From: Sphingomonas sp. PR090111-T3T-6A
Lineage (GTDB): Bacteria; Pseudomonadota; Alphaproteobacteria; Sphingomonadales; Sphingomonadaceae
NCBI RefSeq assembly: GCF_000383095.1
Contig: NZ_AORL01000019.1
Location: 1-64,000 of the forward strand
Direction of reading: 5' to 3'
Length of the DNA stretch: 64,000 nt
Part shown: in pieces, positions 47,434-56,705 of the stretch
Position numbering within the stretch: position 1 is the stretch's first letter
Layout: each line of letters starts with the position of its first letter
Position numbers and translations under genes: made by a program
The notes under the pieces: model-generated
Database searches by the model: none
What the model saw: the letters and a program-made list of their open reading frames with translations, nothing else
What the model was told of the DNA's origin: nothing

Positions 47434-47550
47434 GGCGGCTTCCTCCCCGAAATTCGTCGCCGCGAACAATGCACGGCCAGGCCCCTGGGTTGCCAAACTG
47501 TCATGAACCCATGCTTGATGCGTTGCAACAACAGGCGCAGGATGACCGCC

Positions 47551-48693
47551 ATGTCCGATGCCGATCCCCGCCGGCGCAAGACCAATGCGCCGATGCCGTT
47601 GCCCGATCAGGTGGCCCTCGTCCTTCAGGGCGGAGGGGCGCTGGGTTCCTTTCAGGCCGGCGTCTACGAGGCGCTGGAGGAGGTCGACATCGAGGTCGAC
47701 TGGGTGGCCGGCATCTCGATCGGGGCGGTCAACGCCGCGCTGATCGCGGGCAACCCGCCCGAGCGGCGAGTCGAGCGGCTGCGCCAGTTCTGGGACAAGG
47801 TGACGTCCAGGCTGCCGAGCTTCCCCATCCCCTGGGCCTCCGACGAGATGCGCGAGGTGCTGCACGAATGGTCCGCCGCGATGGTGGCGACGGGCGGCGT
47901 GCCGGGCTTCTTCGCGCCGCGTCCGCTGCCGCCGATCATGGCCGCGCCGGGAAGCTGCGAGGCGCTTTCCTATTACGACACCACCCCGCTGGTCGCGACG
48001 CTCAACGAGCTGGTCGACTGGGATCTGCTCAACAATGGCCCGGTGCGGCTGTCGGTGGGTGCGGTCGAGATCGAGAGCGGCAATTTCTTCTTCTTCGACA
48101 CGAAGAAATGCCGGATCGACCATCGCCACATCATGGCCTCGGGCGCGCTTCCGCCGGGGCTCCCGCCGGTCGAGATCGACGGCAAATGGTGGTGGGACGG
48201 CGGCGTCGTCTCCAACACGCCGCTCAGCCATGTGCTCGACAACCAGACGACCGACCTGCTGATCTTCCAGGTTGACCTGTTCTCGTCGCAGGGCGTGAAG
48301 CCCAGGACGATGATGGACGTCATGGCGCGCGCCAAGGAGATCCAATATTCCAGCCGCACGCGCACCATCTCGGACGAGCGGATGAAGGCGCGGAAACGTC
48401 GCGAGGTCGCCTCGCGCGTGCTCGCCAAGCTGCCGCCCGAGCTGAAGGACGATCCCGACGTCAAGGCGCTCACCGCCATCGCGCACGAGAATGCGGTGAG
48501 CCTCGTCCAGCTCATCTACCGCGCCAATGCGTGGGAAGGCGGCTCGCGCGACTATGAGTTCTCGGAGCGCACCAAGGCCGAGCATTGGCAGGCCGGCCGC
48601 GATGCGGTCGAGCAGACGATCAGCAAATCCGGCCTGATCGCCACCAATATCCTCGACGGCAAGACCGCCGCCTTCGATCTCACGCCGCGCTGA
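47551..48693 (+). CDS. Patatin-like phospholipase (DUF3734-type C-terminus)
   Basis: 380 residues from the ATG at 47551 (AGGATG 9 nt upstream); the ATG at 47542 is possible. The patatin dyad is complete: oxyanion loop QGGGALGSFQAGVYEAL (27-32), nucleophile S56 in GISIGAVNAAL, and DGGVVSNTPL near residue 214. The C-terminal 120 residues carry MDVMARAKEIQYSSRTRTI and an HENAVSLVQLIYR region. It hydrolyses acyl esters. It is followed after 31 nt by 3-hydroxybutyrate dehydrogenase, hinting at a link with polyhydroxybutyrate or lipid turnover. Confidence 0.9.
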   Translation: MSDADPRRRKTNAPMPLPDQVALVLQGGGALGSFQAGVYEALEEVDIEVDWVAGISIGAVNAALIAGNPPERRVERLRQFWDKVTSRLPSFPIPWASDEMREVLHEWSAAMVATGGVPGFFAPRPLPPIMAAPGSCEALSYYDTTPLVATLNELVDWDLLNNGPVRLSVGAVEIESGNFFFFDTKKCRIDHRHIMASGALPPGLPPVEIDGKWWWDGGVVSNTPLSHVLDNQTTDLLIFQVDLFSSQGVKPRTMMDVMARAKEIQYSSRTRTISDERMKARKRREVASRVLAKLPPELKDDPDVKALTAIAHENAVSLVQLIYRANAWEGGSRDYEFSERTKAEHWQAGRDAVEQTISKSGLIATNILDGKTAAFDLTPR

Positions 48694-48724
48694 CGGCATC
48701 ACCCAAGGCAAGGAGAACGTCCCC

Positions 48725-49507
48725 ATGTTCCTCAAGGGCAAGACCGCGCTCGTCACCGGTTCCACCTCGGGCATCGGCCTCGCTTATGCGAAGGCGCTGG
48801 CGGCCGAGGGCGCGCAGGTGATGATCAACGGTTTCGGCGATGCCGCCGCGATCGAGACCGAGCGCGCCGCGCTGGAGGCGACGTCGGGCAAGGCGCTCTA
48901 TTCGGACGCCGACATGACCAAGCCGGACGCGATCCACGCGATGGTCCAGCGCTGCCATGACGAGCTGGGCGGCCCGGACATCGTGATCGCCAATGCCGGC
49001 GTCCAGCATGTCGAGCCGATCGACACCTTCCCGATCGCCAAGTGGGATCAGATCATCGCGATCAACCTCTCCTCGGCCTTCCACCTGATGCAGGCGGCGA
49101 TCCCGCTGATGAAGGCGAACAAGTGGGGCCGCATCATCTCGACGGCCTCGGCCCACTCGAAGGTCGCCTCGCCGTTCAAGTCGGCTTACGTCACCGCGAA
49201 GCACGGCATCGATGGCCTCACCAAGACGGCGGCGCTGGAGACGGCGACCTTCGGCATCACGGTGAACTGCATCTCGCCGGGCTATGTCTGGACGCCGCTG
49301 GTCGAGAACCAGATTCCCGACACGATGAAGGCCCGCAACCTGACGCGCGAGCAGGTCATCAACGACGTGCTGCTCGACGGCCAGCCGACCAAGCAGTTCG
49401 TCACCGCCGAGCAGGTGGCCGCGCTGGCGGTGTTCCTCTGCCGCGACGAGGCGGCGCAGATCACCGGCTCCAATTACTCGATCGACGGCGGCTGGACGGC
49501 CGAGTGA
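48725..49507 (+). CDS. bdhA: D-3-hydroxybutyrate dehydrogenase (SDR)
   Basis: 260 residues, classical short-chain dehydrogenase. The NAD site is TGSTSGIGLAYA and the structural motif NAG is in VIANAGVQHVEPI. The catalytic Ser/Tyr/Lys set is in STASAHSKVASPFKSAYVTAKHG. The QHVEPID and LVENQIPD segments are characteristic of 3-hydroxybutyrate dehydrogenases. It oxidises D-3-hydroxybutyrate to acetoacetate with NAD. AAGGAG precedes the ATG, and a good terminator follows. Confidence 0.92.
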   Translation: MFLKGKTALVTGSTSGIGLAYAKALAAEGAQVMINGFGDAAAIETERAALEATSGKALYSDADMTKPDAIHAMVQRCHDELGGPDIVIANAGVQHVEPIDTFPIAKWDQIIAINLSSAFHLMQAAIPLMKANKWGRIISTASAHSKVASPFKSAYVTAKHGIDGLTKTAALETATFGITVNCISPGYVWTPLVENQIPDTMKARNLTREQVINDVLLDGQPTKQFVTAEQVAALAVFLCRDEAAQITGSNYSIDGGWTAE

Positions 49508-49514
49508 GCTGAGG

Positions 49515-49537
49515 CGGGGGCGGCGACGCCCCCGTTT
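49515..49537 (+). terminator. Rho-independent terminator after bdhA
   Basis: CGGGGGCG and CGCCCCCG form a perfect 8-bp stem closed by a GCGA tetraloop, followed by TTT. Confidence 0.75.
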
Positions 49538-49626
49538 CCCGCATGACGAGATGGTCATGGGGGTGGCGATTGTCGGCGGCGGGCAGGGCAGGCTATGGTC
49601 GGTCCCAGTTTGTCGAAAGGTCGTCC

Positions 49627-50274
49627 ATGCCCGTCCGTGCCGTCGTGTCTTCCATCGCCCTGATGATGCTGGCGGGGCTGTCGGGATGCGCGACCAAGGG
49701 GGCCTGCCCGCCGGCCACCGCCGCGGGCCAGCCCCCCCTGCCGGACTGGCACGACGCGATCAGCGATCCGGATCACGTCCGGCTGCGGGCGTGGCGCAAG
49801 GCGTTCGTCGATTCGCTGGCGGAGGCGCGCAGCCATGGCCATGGCGCGGAGATCGACGCCGAGGGGCGGCTGCTCGATCCCGATGCGGCGCTGGATGGCG
49901 CGACGCTGCCGGTGGGCTTCTATCGCTGCCGGGTGATCAAGCTCGGCGCCAAGCAGGAAGGCCATCGCGCGTTCGTCGCCTATCCGGCGCACCGCTGCCA
50001 GGTCCGCCCGTCGGACAGGCTGCTGCGGCTGATCGAGCTGAACGGGCTCCAGCGGCCGTCCGGGCGGATCTATCCGGACAGCGCCTCGCGCTCGATCTTC
50101 CTCGGCACGATGATCCTCGGCGATGAATCGAAACCGATCGCCTATGGCCGCGACGTGGATCGCGACATGGTCGGCGCGATCGAGCGGGTGGGCGAGCATC
50201 AGTGGCGGATGCTGCTGCCCTCTCCGGCGTGGGAATCGAAGATGGACGTGATGGAGCTGGTGCCCGAATCCTGA
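49627..50274 (+). CDS. DUF4893 family lipoprotein
   Basis: 215 residues from the ATG at 49627, with AAAGG 7 nt upstream. The N-terminus is a lipoprotein signal with LAGLSGC (Cys at residue 22). The body has HVRLRAWRKAFVDSLAEARSHG, LPVGFYRCRVIKLG and a second half with RPSGRIYPDSASRSIFLGTM, which match DUF4893, a family found mainly in sphingomonads with no known function. It is probably anchored in the envelope. It ends 1 nt from the converging manC gene. Confidence 0.85.
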   Translation: MPVRAVVSSIALMMLAGLSGCATKGACPPATAAGQPPLPDWHDAISDPDHVRLRAWRKAFVDSLAEARSHGHGAEIDAEGRLLDPDAALDGATLPVGFYRCRVIKLGAKQEGHRAFVAYPAHRCQVRPSDRLLRLIELNGLQRPSGRIYPDSASRSIFLGTMILGDESKPIAYGRDVDRDMVGAIERVGEHQWRMLLPSPAWESKMDVMELVPES

Positions 50275-50275
50275 C

Positions 50276-51358
50276 CTAGCAGGGCCGGTCGAGAGTGATG
50301 TGCCCGGCGCGTTTGAGCTGGTCGACGGCGCGCTTGACCTGCTGGCTGTCGCCGCGCGGCATGACGAGCACGGCGTCGCGGGTGGCGATGACGATGACGT
50401 CCTTGACGCCGATGGCGGCGACCAGCGGGCCTTCGGAGCGGATCAGGCAGTTGGAGGTGTCGATGGCGAGCACCTCGCCATGGTGGGCGTTGCCGTCATG
50501 GTCCTTGACCGCCAGCTCGTGGAGCGCATCCCAGCTTCCGACATCGGACCAGCCCATCTCGACCGGCACGACCGCGACGCGATCGGCCTTCTCCATCACC
50601 GCATAGTCGATCGAATCCGACGGCGAGCGCCCGAACGCCAGCGGATCGGGATGGAGCCGGCCGCCCTCGCGCCGCCCCGAGGCCACCGCCTCGCGCGCCG
50701 CCGCCGCGATCCCCGGCGCATGGAGATCGAGCGCTGCCATGTAGCTCTGCGCCGTGAACAGGAAGATGCCGCCGTTCCACGAATAGCAGCCTTGCGCCAG
50801 ATAGCCCTCGGCGGTGGCGAGGTCGGGCTTCTCGACGAAGCGGGCGACGCGCTGGACGCCGGGCGCGATCTCCTCGCCGCGGCAGATATAGCCATAGCCC
50901 GTCTCGGGCGAGGTCGGCGTGATGCCGAAGGTGGCGAGCCAGCCGGCCTCCACCAGCGGCACCGCCTTCTCGATCGCGGCGTGGAAGGCGGAAACGTCGC
51001 CGATGACATGATCGCTCGGCATCACCAGCAGCATCTGGTCGGGCTCGGCGGCGGCCGCCGCCAGCGCGATGGCAGGCGCGGTGTTGCGCGCGGCGGGCTC
51101 GAGGATCAGCGTGCCGGGCTCGATCCCCGCTTCATGGAGCTGCGCCTCGATCGCATCGGCGTGGGCGGCGTTCGCCACCACCATCGGTGCCGCGAACCGC
51201 TCGACCCCCATCGTCCGCCGCGCCGTCATCTGGAGCATCGTCTCCACATGCGTCAGCGACAGGAGCTGCTTCGGACGCTCCGTCCGGGACAGCGGCCACA
51301 GCCGCGTGCCGGAGCCCCCCGAAAGAATGACAGGGGTGATCCGCCGTCGCTCGGTCAT
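50276..51358 (-). CDS. manC: Mannose-1-phosphate guanylyltransferase
   Basis: 360 residues from the ATG at 51358; the ATG 6 nt upstream is equally possible. The nucleotidyltransferase motif is PVILSGGSGTRLWPLSR, followed by PKQLLSL, LLVMPSDHVI, FVEKPDLATA and YSWNGGIFLF, with MEKADRVAVVPVEMGWSDVGSW toward the C-terminus. Only the GDP-mannose pyrophosphorylase domain is present; the isomerase domain of bifunctional enzymes is missing, and the isomerase is separate (6504-7355). It makes GDP-mannose for polysaccharides and is divergent from the exopolysaccharide priming enzyme. Confidence 0.93.
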   Translation of the reverse strand: MTERRRITPVILSGGSGTRLWPLSRTERPKQLLSLTHVETMLQMTARRTMGVERFAAPMVVANAAHADAIEAQLHEAGIEPGTLILEPAARNTAPAIALAAAAAEPDQMLLVMPSDHVIGDVSAFHAAIEKAVPLVEAGWLATFGITPTSPETGYGYICRGEEIAPGVQRVARFVEKPDLATAEGYLAQGCYSWNGGIFLFTAQSYMAALDLHAPGIAAAAREAVASGRREGGRLHPDPLAFGRSPSDSIDYAVMEKADRVAVVPVEMGWSDVGSWDALHELAVKDHDGNAHHGEVLAIDTSNCLIRSEGPLVAAIGVKDVIVIATRDAVLVMPRGDSQQVKRAVDQLKRAGHITLDRPC

Positions 51359-51511
51359 GCACATGCCTCGATTCGGTGACTGGGCCTGCCGGACAGCCGC
51401 CCTTATGCGCTCAATCCTCCAGCCCAGCGATGGTTTCAGGATTTATTTGTCAATTTGAGCGACACCCCCTCCCATGACGGGTAAGCCGGCCCGGCAGATG
51501 GGGAAGCGGGC

Positions 51512-52900
51512 GTGATCAGACTGTTCAAGCATTATGTTCCCCATGCCGTGCTGCTGCTGGGCATGGTGGACGTCGTGCTGCTGTTCTGCGCGGCCGAGGC
51601 GAGCTGGGTGCTGCGCGCCTGGCAGATCGGCATGGCCGTTACCCCGGTCACCCACCGCCTCGGGCCGCTGCTCACGTTCGCGGTGGCGGTGGAGACGGCG
51701 CTGATCGCGGTCGGCGTCTATGGGTTGGATGCGCTCCACTCGGTGCGGTTCGCGGCGGTGCGGCTGATCGTCGGCGTGGCGGTCGGCATGATCATCGTGT
51801 CGGTGCTGTCCTTCCTGTTTCCGGGGCTGACGCTGTGGCGCTCCAACGCGCTCTATGCCGCGCTGATCGCGCCCACGGCGCTGACGGTGGCGCGGCTGAT
51901 GCTGGGGCGGCTGCTGGGCTCCGAGACGTTCAAGAGGCGTCTGCTGGTGCTGGGCGCGGGGCCGCGCGCGGCGCGGATCAAGGCGTTGGGCGACCGGCCG
52001 GGCGCGGGCTTCATCGTCTGCGGCTTCATCGGCATGAACGACGGGCCGGACGCGGTGCGCGGCGCGATCAATCGGGATGCGATCGAGAGCCTCGCCGACC
52101 ATGTCGTCAACCTCAAGGCGAGCGAGGTGGTGCTGGCGCTTCAGGAGCGGCGTAACGCGCTGCCGCTCAAGGACCTGCTGCGGCTCAAGACGACGGGCGT
52201 GCATGTGAGCGAGCTGTCCACCTTCCTCGAGCGCGAGACCGGCCGCGTCGACCTCGCCACCGCGAGCCATAGCTGGCTGATCTTCTCGGACGGCTTCGCC
52301 TCCGGCCGTTTCCTGTCGAGCATCGCCAAGCGGCAGTTCGACATCCTCGTCAGCCTCGTCATGCTGATCGTCTCGGCGCCGCTAATCCTGCTGACCGCGA
52401 TCGCCATCCGGCTGGAGAGCAAGGGCCCGGCCTTCTACCGGCAGAAGCGCGTCGGCCTGTTCGGGGAAGAGTTCGACGTCATCAAGCTGCGCTCGATGCG
52501 GCAGGACGCGGAGGTCGCGGGGCAGGCCGTCTGGGCGCAGGAGAACGACCCGCGCGTCACCCGCGTCGGCCGCTTCATCCGCATGGTCCGCATCGACGAG
52601 CTGCCGCAGCTCTGGGTGGTGCTGAAGGGCAAGATGAGCTTCGTCGGCCCGCGCCCCGAGCGGCTCCAGTTCGTCACCAGCCTCGCCGAGCAGCTCCCCT
52701 TCTATGACGAGCGGCACATGGTGAAGCCCGGCATCACCGGCTGGGCGCAGATCAACTATCCCTATGGCGCCAGCCTGGAGGATGCGCACAACAAGCTCGA
52801 ATATGATCTCTATTACGCCAAGAACTACACGCCCTTCCTCGATCTGCTGATCCTGTTGCAGACGGTGCGCGTGCTGATCTGGCCGTCAGGAGCGCGCTGA
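51512..52900 (+). CDS. Exopolysaccharide priming sugar transferase, PEP-CTERM-associated type
   Basis: 462 residues from a GTG (GGGGAAG upstream). Four N-terminal membrane helices (about residues 12-30, 45-68, 84-105, 112-130) precede a CoA-binding-like Rossmann part (LLVLGAGPRAARIKALG), then one more helix (about 280-300) and the bacterial sugar transferase domain: RIDELPQLWVVLKGKMSFVGPRPE and GITGWAQINYPYGAS. It transfers a hexose-1-phosphate to undecaprenyl phosphate at the inner membrane. The order transferase-prsK-prsR marks the PEP-CTERM/XrtA-associated EPS group; exosortase itself is not in the window. Confidence 0.9.
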   Translation: MIRLFKHYVPHAVLLLGMVDVVLLFCAAEASWVLRAWQIGMAVTPVTHRLGPLLTFAVAVETALIAVGVYGLDALHSVRFAAVRLIVGVAVGMIIVSVLSFLFPGLTLWRSNALYAALIAPTALTVARLMLGRLLGSETFKRRLLVLGAGPRAARIKALGDRPGAGFIVCGFIGMNDGPDAVRGAINRDAIESLADHVVNLKASEVVLALQERRNALPLKDLLRLKTTGVHVSELSTFLERETGRVDLATASHSWLIFSDGFASGRFLSSIAKRQFDILVSLVMLIVSAPLILLTAIAIRLESKGPAFYRQKRVGLFGEEFDVIKLRSMRQDAEVAGQAVWAQENDPRVTRVGRFIRMVRIDELPQLWVVLKGKMSFVGPRPERLQFVTSLAEQLPFYDERHMVKPGITGWAQINYPYGASLEDAHNKLEYDLYYAKNYTPFLDLLILLQTVRVLIWPSGAR

Positions 52901-52903
52901 GCG

Positions 52904-54310
52904 ATGCGGCCGGGTGCGCTCCACCTCTCGCGCACCGTGATCCTGCGCGCGCTGGCGATCGCCGCCTCGCTCGCCTATCTCGCGGTCACGCTGGTGCTGC
53001 TGGACGCGGTGGAGCCGCTGGGCACCGTCTACGCGTGGCTGGCGCGCGTGATGGTGGTGTTCGGGGCGAGCTTCGCGGCGATGATGATCCTGCCGCCGGG
53101 CCGGGTGCGGAGCTGGCTCAAGCTGCGGCTGGCCCAGCATCTCTTCCGCCACCGCTATGATTATCGCGCCGAGTGGCTGCGCTTCACCCGCACGCTGGGC
53201 GATGGCGCGGACGAGGCGCTGGAGCCGCGGATCGAGCGCGCTCTCGCCGACATCACCGACGCCCCGCAGGCGCGGCTGCTCGTGATGACGCCGTCGGGCC
53301 GTCTCGACGCGGCCGAGGCGGCGTCGTGGCCGGAGGGGGCTGCTGCGGGTTGCGGCATCGATTTCGCGCGGGCGGTGGAGCGCGATCCGCGCGTGCTCGA
53401 CGTCGACGCGCTGCGCGCCGCGCCCGAGGAGGAGCGGGGCTCCGTTCCGGCGTGGGTGCTGGGCGATCCCTCGATCTGGGCGGGCGTGCCGCTGGTCCAT
53501 GGCGATCGGCTGACCGGGTTCATCCTGCTCGCGCGGCCGCCGGTCGACCGCCGGCTCGACTGGGAGGATTATGACCTGCTCTCGGTCGCGGGGCGGCAGG
53601 TGGCGAGCCATCTCGCCGAGGCACAGGGGCAGGAAGCCCTGGCCGAAGCGCGGCGCTTCCACGAGTTCAACCGCCGCTTCGCCTTCATCGTCCACGACAT
53701 CAAGAATCTGGCGAGCCAGCTCGGCCTCGTCGCCCGCAATGCCGAGCGGCACGCCGACAACCCCGCCTTCCGCGCCGATATGGTGACGACGCTCCAAGAT
53801 TCGGTGCAGCGCCTCAACGACCTGCTCGCCCGCCTCTCGCCGCAGGGAACGCAGCGCCCCGACCCGCCGCGCGTGGCGTGCCCGCGCGCCGTGCTGGAGG
53901 CGATCGCCGCGCGCCGGCGGGCCCAGCATCCGATCGCGCTGTCCGGCCGCTCGGATATTCAGGCGCTGTTCGATCCGGCGCGTCTGGAGCTGGCGATCGG
54001 CCATCTCGTGCAGAACGCCATCGAGGCGAGCCCGCCCGACGAGCCCGTCTGGCTCTCGATCGATCGGCGGGGCTTCGAAGTGGAGGTGACGGTGCTCGAT
54101 CGCGGCCGGGGGATGAGCGCGGACTTCATCCGCCACAGCCTGTTCAAGCCGTTCACCTCCACCAAGGTGGGCGGCTTCGGCATCGGCGCGTTCGAGGCGC
54201 GCTCGCTGGTTGCCGGCATGGGCGGGCGGCTGGAGGTGGAGAGCCGCGAGGGCGAAGGGAGCCGCTTCACCATCCTGCTGCCCTTCGCCGAGGAGCCTGT
54301 GTCGGCATGA
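52904..54310 (+). CDS. prsK: PEP-CTERM-type sensor histidine kinase PrsK, N-terminally short
   Basis: 468 residues, against roughly 690 in typical PrsK. Only two membrane helices (about residues 12-33 and 43-62) precede FRHRYDYRAEWLRFTRTL, the conserved start of the cytoplasmic part. A GAF domain (about 105-240) follows, then the kinase: phospho-acceptor H264 in FIVHDIKNLA, N-box VQNAIEAS, G-boxes DRGRGMS and GFGIGAFEA. The usual leading block of about six membrane helices is absent. It starts 3 nt after the sugar transferase stop and overlaps prsR by 4 nt. It probably controls exopolysaccharide or PEP-CTERM genes with PrsR. Confidence 0.88.
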   Translation: MRPGALHLSRTVILRALAIAASLAYLAVTLVLLDAVEPLGTVYAWLARVMVVFGASFAAMMILPPGRVRSWLKLRLAQHLFRHRYDYRAEWLRFTRTLGDGADEALEPRIERALADITDAPQARLLVMTPSGRLDAAEAASWPEGAAAGCGIDFARAVERDPRVLDVDALRAAPEEERGSVPAWVLGDPSIWAGVPLVHGDRLTGFILLARPPVDRRLDWEDYDLLSVAGRQVASHLAEAQGQEALAEARRFHEFNRRFAFIVHDIKNLASQLGLVARNAERHADNPAFRADMVTTLQDSVQRLNDLLARLSPQGTQRPDPPRVACPRAVLEAIAARRRAQHPIALSGRSDIQALFDPARLELAIGHLVQNAIEASPPDEPVWLSIDRRGFEVEVTVLDRGRGMSADFIRHSLFKPFTSTKVGGFGIGAFEARSLVAGMGGRLEVESREGEGSRFTILLPFAEEPVSA

Positions 54311-55668
54311 GCGGAGAGGCGCTTCCCAAGCTGCTGGTGGTCGAGGACGACCCGGGCCTCGCCCGGCAGCTCCGCTGGGCCTATGACGGCTATGAGGTGG
54401 TGATCGCCGCCGACCGCGCCGCCGCCATCGACGCGCTGCGCGCCGAGGAGCCGGCGGTGGTGACGCTCGATCTCGGCCTGCCGCCCGATCCCGACGGCAC
54501 CTCCGAGGGCTTCGCCACGCTCGCCGAGATGCTGGCGATCAAGCCCGACGCCAAGATCATCGTCGCCTCCGGCCATGAGGCCCGCGAGAGTGCGCGCGAG
54601 GCGATCGCGCGGGGGGCGTGGGACTTCTACGCCAAGCCAGTCGACATCGACACGCTCGGCCTGATCGTGGCGCGGGCCTTCCATGTCCATGCGCTGGAGC
54701 GGGAGAATGCGCGGCTAGCGGCGCTGGCCGGCGACACGGTGCTGGGCACGATCGTCACCGCCGCGCCCGAGATGCTCAAGGTCGCCCGCACCGTCGAGCG
54801 CGTGGCGCAGACCGACGTGTCGCTGCTCGTGCTGGGCGCGAGCGGGACGGGCAAGGAACTGGTCGCACGCGGCCTTCATGCCGCGAGCCGGCGCGCCAAG
54901 GGGCCGTTCGTCGCGATCAATTGCGCGGCCATCCCCGAGACGCTGCTGGAGGCCGAGCTGTTCGGCCATGAGAAAGGCGCGTTCACCGGCGCGATCCGCA
55001 CCGTCGAGGGGAAGATCGAGCAGGCGTCGGGCGGCACGCTCTTCCTCGACGAGATCGGCGATGTGCCGCTTTCGCTTCAGGTGAAGCTGCTGCGCTTCCT
55101 CCAGGAGCGCGTGATCGAGCGGGTCGGCGGGCGCAAGGCGATCCCGGTGGATGTCCGCATCGTCTGCGCGACGCACCGCGATCTGGAGGCGATGGTGGCG
55201 TCGGGCGGCTTCCGCGAGGATCTCTGGTATCGCCTCGCCGAGATGGTGGTGCGGCTGCCGTCGCTCGCCGAGCGGGCGGGGGACGCGGTGCTGCTCGCGC
55301 GGCATTTCCTGAGGCGGCACGCGCCGGCGATCAATCCGCAATTGAAGGGCCTCTCCCCCGACGCCGCCGATGCGATCGCGAGCTGGGGCTGGCCCGGCAA
55401 TGTCCGGGAGCTGGAGAACCGGGTGAAGCGCGCCGCGATCATGGCGGAGGGCAAGCTCGTCACCGCCGCCGATCTCGACCTGCCCGCCTGTCCCGGCGAG
55501 GAGCCGCTGCCGATCAACCTGCGCGCAGTCCGCGAAGCTGCCGACCGGCGCGCGATCGTCGAGGCGCTGGCGCGGACCGACGGCAATATCTCCGCCACCG
55601 CCCGGCTGCTCGGGATCAGTCGGCCGACGCTCTACGATCTGCTCAAGGCTTATGATCTTCAGTCTTGA
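54307..55668 (+). CDS. prsR: PEP-CTERM-type sigma-54 response regulator PrsR
   Basis: 453 residues. A receiver domain with phospho-acceptor D55 ([10 protein letters not shown]) and K110 is followed by an AAA+ sigma-54 activator domain: Walker A GASGTGKE (177-184), GAFTGA loop (224-229), Walker [12 protein letters not shown] Fis-type helix-turn-helix ends the protein ([20 protein letters not shown]). PrsR activates sigma-54 promoters of PEP-CTERM/EPS genes. It is translationally coupled to prsK. Confidence 0.94.
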   Translation: MSGEALPKLLVVEDDPGLARQLRWAYDGYEVVIAADRAAAIDALRAEEPAVVTLDLGLPPDPDGTSEGFATLAEMLAIKPDAKIIVASGHEARESAREAIARGAWDFYAKPVDIDTLGLIVARAFHVHALERENARLAALAGDTVLGTIVTAAPEMLKVARTVERVAQTDVSLLVLGASGTGKELVARGLHAASRRAKGPFVAINCAAIPETLLEAELFGHEKGAFTGAIRTVEGKIEQASGGTLFLDEIGDVPLSLQVKLLRFLQERVIERVGGRKAIPVDVRIVCATHRDLEAMVASGGFREDLWYRLAEMVVRLPSLAERAGDAVLLARHFLRRHAPAINPQLKGLSPDAADAIASWGWPGNVRELENRVKRAAIMAEGKLVTAADLDLPACPGEEPLPINLRAVREAADRRAIVEALARTDGNISATARLLGISRPTLYDLLKAYDLQS

Positions 55669-55745
55669 GCATTCATAATTTCTGTTTTCATGGCGATTGT
55701 GATGTTTTGTTGCGCTGGCGGGATAATCGCCTAGAGGGTTCGGCC

Positions 55746-56564
55746 ATGACCGATCCCGCGACCCTCATCCGCATCGCCGCCGCGCTGGAGCGCATGGCGC
55801 CCCCGCCGCCGCCCGCCGCCGATCCGGCCTCGCACCCGGCCTATGTGTGGCGCGAGGGCGTGCTGGTGGCGACGCGGGCTTTCCGTCCGCTGGCGCTCGA
55901 TCTGCTGACGGGCGTCGAGGCGCAGAAGGCCGCGATCCTCCAGAATGCGACGCGGCTGGCGGAGCGTCTCCCCGCGCATGACGTGCTGCTGTGGGGTGCG
56001 CGCGGCACGGGCAAGTCGTCGCTGGTGAAGAGTGTCGTCGGCGCGCTTCAGGCAGAGGGTAAGGACATCGCGCTGGTCGAGGTTGCGCCCGATGCGCTCC
56101 ATACCTTGCCGCATCTGTTCGATCTCATAGCCGATCTGCCGCGTGCCTTCGCGCTGTTCGTCGACGATCTCGGTTTCGAGGAGGGCTCGGCCGGCCCGCG
56201 CACGCTGCGCTCGCTGCTGGAAGGCGGGGCCGAGGCGCGGCCGGACAACGCTCGCCTCCACGTCACCGCCAACCGCCGTCACATCGTGTCGCGCGAGTTT
56301 GGCGAGGAGGATCGGGCGGTGAACGCCCGCGACGTGATGGACGACCGGCTCGCGCTGGCGGATCGGTTCGGGCTCTCGATCGGTTTCCATAATGTCGACC
56401 AGCCGACCTATCTGGCGATGGTCGAGGCCTACGCGAAGAAGCTCGGCCTACCTTTCGACGGGGCCGACGCGGTGAGCTGGGCGACGGGACGCGGCGCGCG
56501 CTCGGGCCGCGTGGCGTGGCATTATGTGGTCGAGTTGGCGGGGCGCGAGGGGAGGCGAGTGTAG
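55746..56564 (+). CDS. DUF815 family AAA ATPase
   Basis: 272 residues from the ATG at 55746 (GAGGG upstream). Walker A is GARGTGKS (84-91) and Walker B ALFVDDLGFE (about 136-145). RPDNARLHVTANRRHIVSREF is the family sensor region, and DRFGLSIGFHNVDQPTYL follows. DUF815 proteins are common but of unknown function. The gene lies 77 nt after prsR, with a short AT-rich gap that may hold its own promoter, so a link to the EPS system is not established. Confidence 0.87.
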   Translation: MTDPATLIRIAAALERMAPPPPPAADPASHPAYVWREGVLVATRAFRPLALDLLTGVEAQKAAILQNATRLAERLPAHDVLLWGARGTGKSSLVKSVVGALQAEGKDIALVEVAPDALHTLPHLFDLIADLPRAFALFVDDLGFEEGSAGPRTLRSLLEGGAEARPDNARLHVTANRRHIVSREFGEEDRAVNARDVMDDRLALADRFGLSIGFHNVDQPTYLAMVEAYAKKLGLPFDGADAVSWATGRGARSGRVAWHYVVELAGREGRRV

Positions 56565-56602
56565 CCGCCTCGCTGGGCTCCTGGTCAGCATCACCCCCCC
56601 TT

Positions 56603-56685
56603 CGTCACCCCGGACTTGATCCGGGGTCCAGCTCTCTTGGGGCGAGAAGGAAGAAGCGGGATCCCGGATCAAGTCCGGGATGACG
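56603..56685. repeat. Inverted intergenic repeat between convergent genes
   Basis: Two 27-nt arms (56603-56629 and 56659-56685) match as reverse complements at 25 of 27 positions; each holds the palindrome-like CCGGACTTGATCCGG. It belongs to a different repeat family from the one at 42433-42570. As the only structure in the gap between the DUF815 ATPase and the dehydratase gene, it may also act as a terminator. Confidence 0.8.
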
Positions 56686-56705
56686 AGGAAGGGATGACGG
56701 AAGGC

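Noticed and set aside
46522-48774. Long minus-strand frame suggesting a 750-residue protein
   Set aside because: Only the part from 47433 down is a real zinc peptidase gene; the upstream part is the shadow of the patatin gene.
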